NCBI GenBank assembly: GCA_963665165.1
Contig: OY761989.1
Span: forward strand, 2,294,001-2,358,000
Origin: G963663315 sp963665165
GTDB lineage: Bacteria; Pseudomonadota; Gammaproteobacteria; Arenicellales; Poriferihabitantaceae
DNA: 64,000 nucleotides
Direction: 5' to 3'
In this document: positions 60,065 through 64,000 of the stretch, in pieces
Layout: each line of letters starts with the position of its first letter
How positions within the stretch are numbered: position 1 is the stretch's first letter
Notes under the pieces: model-generated
What the model was told of the DNA's origin: nothing
Seen by the model: the letters and a program-made list of their open reading frames with translations, nothing else
Database searches by the model: none
Translations under genes and position numbers: made by a program

Positions 60065-60853
60065 CTAAAGATTCCTGTGCTTCTTGATGCGCTCGTAGGC
60101 CTGACGAATTTCCTGGGTTCTTTGAGTGGCAATCTTCATCATTTCCTCCGGCAGGCCTTTCGCCACCAGTTTGTCCGGGTGGTGCTGGCCCATCAACCGC
60201 CGATAGGATTTTTTCACCTCGGCATCGCTGGCGTTTTCATCGAGATTCAGCACCGAATAAGCGTCTTCCAATGAAATCCGGGCGCCGGACTGCTGGCGAT
60301 GATGCAGCTCGGCGGAAACGGACGCCATGATGGATTCCATTTCATACGGCGGGAATCCGATTTCGGCGCAAACCCGCCGCAACACCCGATCTTCCTCAGG
60401 GTGCAGGACTCCATCGGCATAAACCGCAAAACAAAGTATTTCAATGAACATCCGTTGCAGGGTCGAACGTCGGCCAGTCTCCTGCCGGAACTGCTCAAGG
60501 ACTGCGGACAGGTCGAAGTCATCCGCCTTGCCTTGATTGAACAGGCTCCTGGCAGCCTCACGCTGGTCGGGCGAAAGATTCATATCCGCCATAACGCGCC
60601 TGGCCAACCGGATTTCATCATCCGTGACCCGGCCATCGGCCTTGCTGATATGCCCCATCACGGAGAAGATCGCGGTAAAAAAGGCTGCCTGAATGCGGTA
60701 CTGATGCCCCCGCGGAAGGTCGCCGGCCTGCTCCAGGTTCTTTTTCAACCCCTGGTCGAATTTACGGCCGATTGCCGCGCCCAATACAGCGCCGAGCGGG
60801 CCGGCCATCATAAAACCGAAAGCGCCGCCAGCGAGAGTTCCCCACCATGACAT
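60065..60853 (-). CDS. djlA: DjlA-like membrane-anchored DnaJ co-chaperone
   Basis: 262 residues: an N-terminal membrane segment (WWGTLAGGAFGFMMAGPLGAVLGAAIG), a central TerB-like helical domain (about 55-185), and a C-terminal J domain with the HPD motif (YRRLMGQHHPDKLVAKG). J domains stimulate DnaK ATPase. The ATG at 60853 has an AAGGTGA site; the frame is open to 61027 but would run into tmRNA and its promoter. Confidence 0.92.
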   Translation of the reverse strand: MSWWGTLAGGAFGFMMAGPLGAVLGAAIGRKFDQGLKKNLEQAGDLPRGHQYRIQAAFFTAIFSVMGHISKADGRVTDDEIRLARRVMADMNLSPDQREAARSLFNQGKADDFDLSAVLEQFRQETGRRSTLQRMFIEILCFAVYADGVLHPEEDRVLRRVCAEIGFPPYEMESIMASVSAELHHRQQSGARISLEDAYSVLNLDENASDAEVKKSYRRLMGQHHPDKLVAKGLPEEMMKIATQRTQEIRQAYERIKKHRNL

Positions 60854-60967
60854 TATCTGTTCACCTTTTTCATATCGAGTCAGCGATTCTATTATACAGG
60901 GCGCGTGAATACGATTAGCGTGAAACCCCGCAAAATAAATCATTCTGCCGCGTATCCGCTCCTGTGG

Positions 60968-60973
60968 TATAAT
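60968..60973 (+). promoter_or_regulatory. tmRNA promoter -10 box
   Basis: A perfect TATAAT ten bases before the tmRNA 5' end. The -35 is weak (CTGCCG at 60945-60950 with a 17-base spacer). Confidence 0.7.
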
Positions 60974-60983
60974 CCTGAAGCAT

Positions 60984-61341
60984 GGGGGTGACTGGTTTCG
61001 ACGTCGGTCACGAAGCCATCGGAGCATGTCGAGGTGTAGAGTTCCTCGTAAATCCAGCTACAAAACAATAGTTGCCAACGACGACAACTACGCACTAGCC
61101 GCCTGAGTCGGCTAGTCCTTTCACTCACGCTCGCCTTCAGGCTGAGGTTGGAAAGGTCAAATCATGGAGGCTCGCCAGGCAGTCCGGTCCGTTAGCTGTC
61201 GGCTAAAACCAATCGGACTCGCTGACCTGCAAGTACGTCTGCCTCCTGGCAGGTCGGTCAAATCGAAGCGCAGACTAAACATGTAGCCGCCGGTGAGTGT
61301 AGGGTCTGCGGACGCGGGTTCAATTCCCGCCACCTCCACCA
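60984..61341 (+). ncRNA. ssrA: tmRNA (transfer-messenger RNA)
   Basis: A 358-base tmRNA. The 5' GGGGGTG pairs with CACCTCC near the 3' end with one G-U pair, as in E. coli; the T arm GCGGGTTCAATTCCCGC is intact and CCA is encoded. The tag frame at 61074-61106 reads ANDDNYALAA followed by TGA, a normal proteolysis tag ending LAA. It works with SmpB (1 kb upstream). Its 3' end is a known preferred integration site for islands, and an atypical gene begins 100 bases later. Confidence 0.97.
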
Positions 61342-61440
61342 TTCATTATGACAGGAGGATTTGCCTCTGTGATTGCGGATCATTGTTGCCCGCGATTTAT
61401 GGGGCAATGGCTGGGAACAACCTTTACGGAATGAATCGGA

Positions 61441-64000
61441 ATGTATAAAAAGCACGGACGGCTGTACTTCTCTCCCTCAGACCTGACGCGCTATATGGAA
61501 AGCCCGTTTGCGTCCTGGATGGATCGGTTTGCCATCGAATGCCCGGAACAGGCTCCCGAAAACGACCCGGATGATCCACTGTTGGCCTCCCTCTCGCAAA
61601 AGGGTTTTGACCATGAGAATGCGGTGCAGGCAGATTTTACCAGGAAGGAGCTGTCTCTGGAGACGATTGATGGCACATCAAACAAGGAAAAATATGAGAA
61701 GACACTGGCGGCCATAGAAAAGGGTGTGGATGTGATTGCCCAGGCTCGGTTGGAACTCGAACCATTCGGCGGATACGCCGATTTTCTGGTCAGGAAATCT
61801 CATTATGACGGAGGCTCACCCAATCATTCGTGTGATGACTACTATGAGGTCTGGGATGCCAAGCTGTCCAGTACGCCTAAGCCAACCTTTGTCATCCAGC
61901 TTTGTTGTTATGCCGAAATGCTGGAAGCGGTACAGGGATGCAAACCGGAATTCATCACGATCGCATTGGGCAACGGCAAAAAAGAACGGCTGCGAACTGA
62001 CGATTTCTACTATTATTACCAAACCCTGAAATCATCCTTCCTGAGTGCGCAAAAATGCTTTGACCCAAATGATGGACCCGATCCCGCCGACTCCAGGAAC
62101 TGGCTCGACTGGAGCTCTCATGCCAAGCGATTGCTATTGGAAAAAGACCATTTGTTCCAGGTTGCAACAATCACCAGAGGGCAGATCAAAAAGCTCAATC
62201 AAGCTAACATAGCAACCGTGCAAGAGTTAGCGGAAACCGCGCTCAAAGTCCCCGGCATCCACCCTGTGACACTCGGGAAGCTCAAGTCACAAGCAGCCCT
62301 GCAAAAAGCAAGTGTGAACCGGGATAAACCCCGGTTTGCAATCAGGGTTCCCGTAGAGGGTGAAAAATCCGGATTGGCGTTGTTGCCTCCACATTCACCC
62401 CTCGATGTCTTCTTTGATATTGAAGGCTATCCGTTTGACCCGGGTGGTCTCGAGTATTTGTGGGGAGTCATCTGGTTCAATGAGCAGGGCGACCGGAAGT
62501 TTACCGACTTCTGGGCACATAACCATGAACAGGAAAAAACCGCTTTTCGATCATTCATTGAATGGGTATATGACCGATGGCAGCAAGATCCATCCATGCA
62601 TATTTATCACTACGCGCACTATGAAATCACGGCTTGCCGGAAGCTCATGGGGCGCCATGGTGTCTGTGAACATGAAGTCGATCAACTACTTCGTAATGAG
62701 GTATTTGTCGACCTGTACAAGGTCGTCAAGGGCGGTTTGCTTTTGGGGGAATCTGGTTATTCCCTTAAAAACGTCGAACGCCTTTATCGAGAACAGCGTG
62801 AATCCGAGGTTGGCAGCGGCGATGACTCCATGGTGGTTTACGAGCAATGGAGAGAACTGAATCAAAAAGGCGTTCAGGGCGATACCTGGCAGACATCCGA
62901 AATTCTCAAGAATATCCGTGACTACAACATCGACGACTGCAACTCAACACAGGAACTGGCTGAGTGGTTACGCCAACAACAAGAATCTCATGGCATCCTG
63001 TTTCTCGGTAAAACCGATGTAACGGAACCGGAAATCAAGGAAGAAATTACCGAGCGTACACAACTTCGTGATCGTCTTTTGGACAGGGCGCAGATTGAAA
63101 AGGATTCGAACCCTGAACAAGCGACGCTGACAGAAAACCTGGCCTGGACACTGGAATTTCACCGACGCGAAGCCAAACCGTTATTCTGGCGCTTGTTCGA
63201 CCGCTTGGGGTCGAGCCCGGAAGAGTTAATGGACGACCCGGATTGTCTCGCTTGCTGTGAACGAACGGAGCGGGAGTCATTCAAGCCAACACCACTCGCC
63301 CGCAATCTGGCTTATGAGTACCGCTTTGACCCAGGTCAGGAATTCAAGGGAGTACAACAGAGTTTTTACTTGCTGGGTGTCGAAACGGAAACCGGCCATA
63401 GAGTAAAAGCGACTTTTGTCAAAGATCACAGCGATATGGGAAAGGGTCTCATTGTGCTCCAGTCAAAGACTGGACCACCATCAGTTATCTCTCTGATTCC
63501 GGATGAATATGTCAACCCGAGCCCCATTCCACAATCCATATTCCAGGTCGTAAGCCACTATGAAAACAGCATATTGCCTGTTGGGCAGTCTGCCATCCTG
63601 GATTTCCTGATGCGGTCAAAGCCGAGAATCAAAGAGCATTCCGGAGGTCCGATCACTACCAGTCGCGACCCTGAAGAACGCTTGAGGCAGATCATCCATG
63701 CGACCCGCCGCCTGGACAACAGTTATCTGGTAATTCAGGGGCCTCCCGGCGCGGGTAAAACATATACCGGCAAACATGTGATTGCGGAACTGTTAAAGTC
63801 CGGCGCTTGCGTGGGGATATCCAGCAACAGTCACAAAGCCATCAATAACCTGTTGTTAAGTACCGCCAAGCACTGCAAGAAAGAAGGCATTCATGCCACA
63901 GTTGTCTGCACCCGGGATACAGACCCGGAACTTGAGGACTTCGGTGTGAAAATAGCGACAAACAACGAACTCGCCGAATACGTCAAACCAAGATGCCTGA
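61441..64000 (+). CDS. TM0106-family RecB-like nuclease fused to UPF1-like helicase (partial, cut by right edge)
   Basis: 853 codons are open with no stop. Three parts are visible. Residues 1 to about 200 form a PD-(D/E)XK nuclease (D114, E136, D139-A-K141 in EVWDAK, then Q153 with Y157 in QLCCYAEM). Residues about 320-505 form an RNase H-like exonuclease (FDIEG with D326/E328; YNIDDC with D498/D499). From about 755 an SF1 helicase/ATPase begins (Walker A IQGPPGAGKT, 765-774, followed by GISSNSHKAINNLL). The combination suits DNA repair, mobile-element or defence functions. Composition looks more AT-rich than the genes before tmRNA. The remaining helicase motifs lie outside the window. Confidence 0.85.
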   Translation, partial: MYKKHGRLYFSPSDLTRYMESPFASWMDRFAIECPEQAPENDPDDPLLASLSQKGFDHENAVQADFTRKELSLETIDGTSNKEKYEKTLAAIEKGVDVIAQARLELEPFGGYADFLVRKSHYDGGSPNHSCDDYYEVWDAKLSSTPKPTFVIQLCCYAEMLEAVQGCKPEFITIALGNGKKERLRTDDFYYYYQTLKSSFLSAQKCFDPNDGPDPADSRNWLDWSSHAKRLLLEKDHLFQVATITRGQIKKLNQANIATVQELAETALKVPGIHPVTLGKLKSQAALQKASVNRDKPRFAIRVPVEGEKSGLALLPPHSPLDVFFDIEGYPFDPGGLEYLWGVIWFNEQGDRKFTDFWAHNHEQEKTAFRSFIEWVYDRWQQDPSMHIYHYAHYEITACRKLMGRHGVCEHEVDQLLRNEVFVDLYKVVKGGLLLGESGYSLKNVERLYREQRESEVGSGDDSMVVYEQWRELNQKGVQGDTWQTSEILKNIRDYNIDDCNSTQELAEWLRQQQESHGILFLGKTDVTEPEIKEEITERTQLRDRLLDRAQIEKDSNPEQATLTENLAWTLEFHRREAKPLFWRLFDRLGSSPEELMDDPDCLACCERTERESFKPTPLARNLAYEYRFDPGQEFKGVQQSFYLLGVETETGHRVKATFVKDHSDMGKGLIVLQSKTGPPSVISLIPDEYVNPSPIPQSIFQVVSHYENSILPVGQSAILDFLMRSKPRIKEHSGGPITTSRDPEERLRQIIHATRRLDNSYLVIQGPPGAGKTYTGKHVIAELLKSGACVGISSNSHKAINNLLLSTAKHCKKEGIHATVVCTRDTDPELEDFGVKIATNNELAEYVKPRCL

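Noticed and set aside
60854..61027. Extended N-terminus of DjlA
   Set aside because: It would overlap the tmRNA promoter and 5' end; the conserved membrane anchor starts at 60853 with a good ribosome-binding site.
61157..61455. Small minus-strand open frames in and just after tmRNA
   Set aside because: They are antisense to a structured RNA (a common false call next to tmRNA and tRNA 3' ends).

Overview
The window reads as a moderately GC-rich gammaproteobacterial chromosome. The evidence is gene order and gene content: hemA-prfA-prmC; a TPR lipoprotein followed by lolB-ispE, tRNA-Gln, prs, rplY, pth and ychF; hspQ, dksA, aceK and djlA; and smpB divergent from ratA-rnfH. I cannot place it below class. 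Complete carnitine and methylated-amine catabolism plus a bacterial voltage-gated sodium channel would suit a marine or host-associated lineage, but that is inference.

Layout. 1-2.2 kb: a cut STAS anti-anti-sigma factor with an RsbW-type kinase, a metallophosphoesterase and a cyclic-nucleotide-binding protein. 2.2-19.9 kb: a carnitine/betaine catabolic region. On the minus strand lie an acyl-CoA dehydrogenase, an ADP-forming CoA ligase, a dimethylglycine-dehydrogenase-like FAD/GcvT protein and a non-pyrrolysine MttB homologue. Divergent from these are a CaiD-like hydratase, L-carnitine dehydrogenase and a peptide-type ABC importer; a beta-keto-acid cleavage enzyme and a hydroxyacid dehydrogenase follow on the minus strand. 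A small scar with a Vsr endonuclease remnant and a HigBA toxin-antitoxin pair sits inside it. 20-33.9 kb: mostly housekeeping genes.

36-44.4 kb holds the most interesting system. One operon encodes HypB and HypA nickel chaperones, a ureohydrolase-family enzyme with all six metal-binding residues, a second ureohydrolase paralogue that has lost four of the six, a PotDBCA-type ABC importer and a TetR regulator. A sigma-70-like promoter overlapped by TetR-type palindromes precedes hypB. No hydrogenase gene is present. The set matches the logic of nickel-dependent guanidine hydrolases and of the heteromeric metformin hydrolase; I infer an uptake-and-hydrolysis system for a guanidino compound of unknown identity.

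44.4-64 kb: a heme-binding DUF336 protein, a deletion-scarred AAA ATPase pseudogene, a CobS/CobT-like chaperone pair beside ferrochelatase and a small CbiX-like chelatase, a flavin monooxygenase and a ThDP enzyme, selO, aceA-aceK, rraA, dksA, rnfH-ratA, smpB, djlA and tmRNA. Directly after tmRNA, a common island insertion point, begins a large RecB-like nuclease/helicase that runs off the right edge.

The parts may connect metabolically. The left cluster should degrade carnitine to glycine betaine and then demethylate it. If the substrate of the 36-44 kb operon is an N-methylated guanidine, its products would feed the same methylamine economy. That link is speculation.
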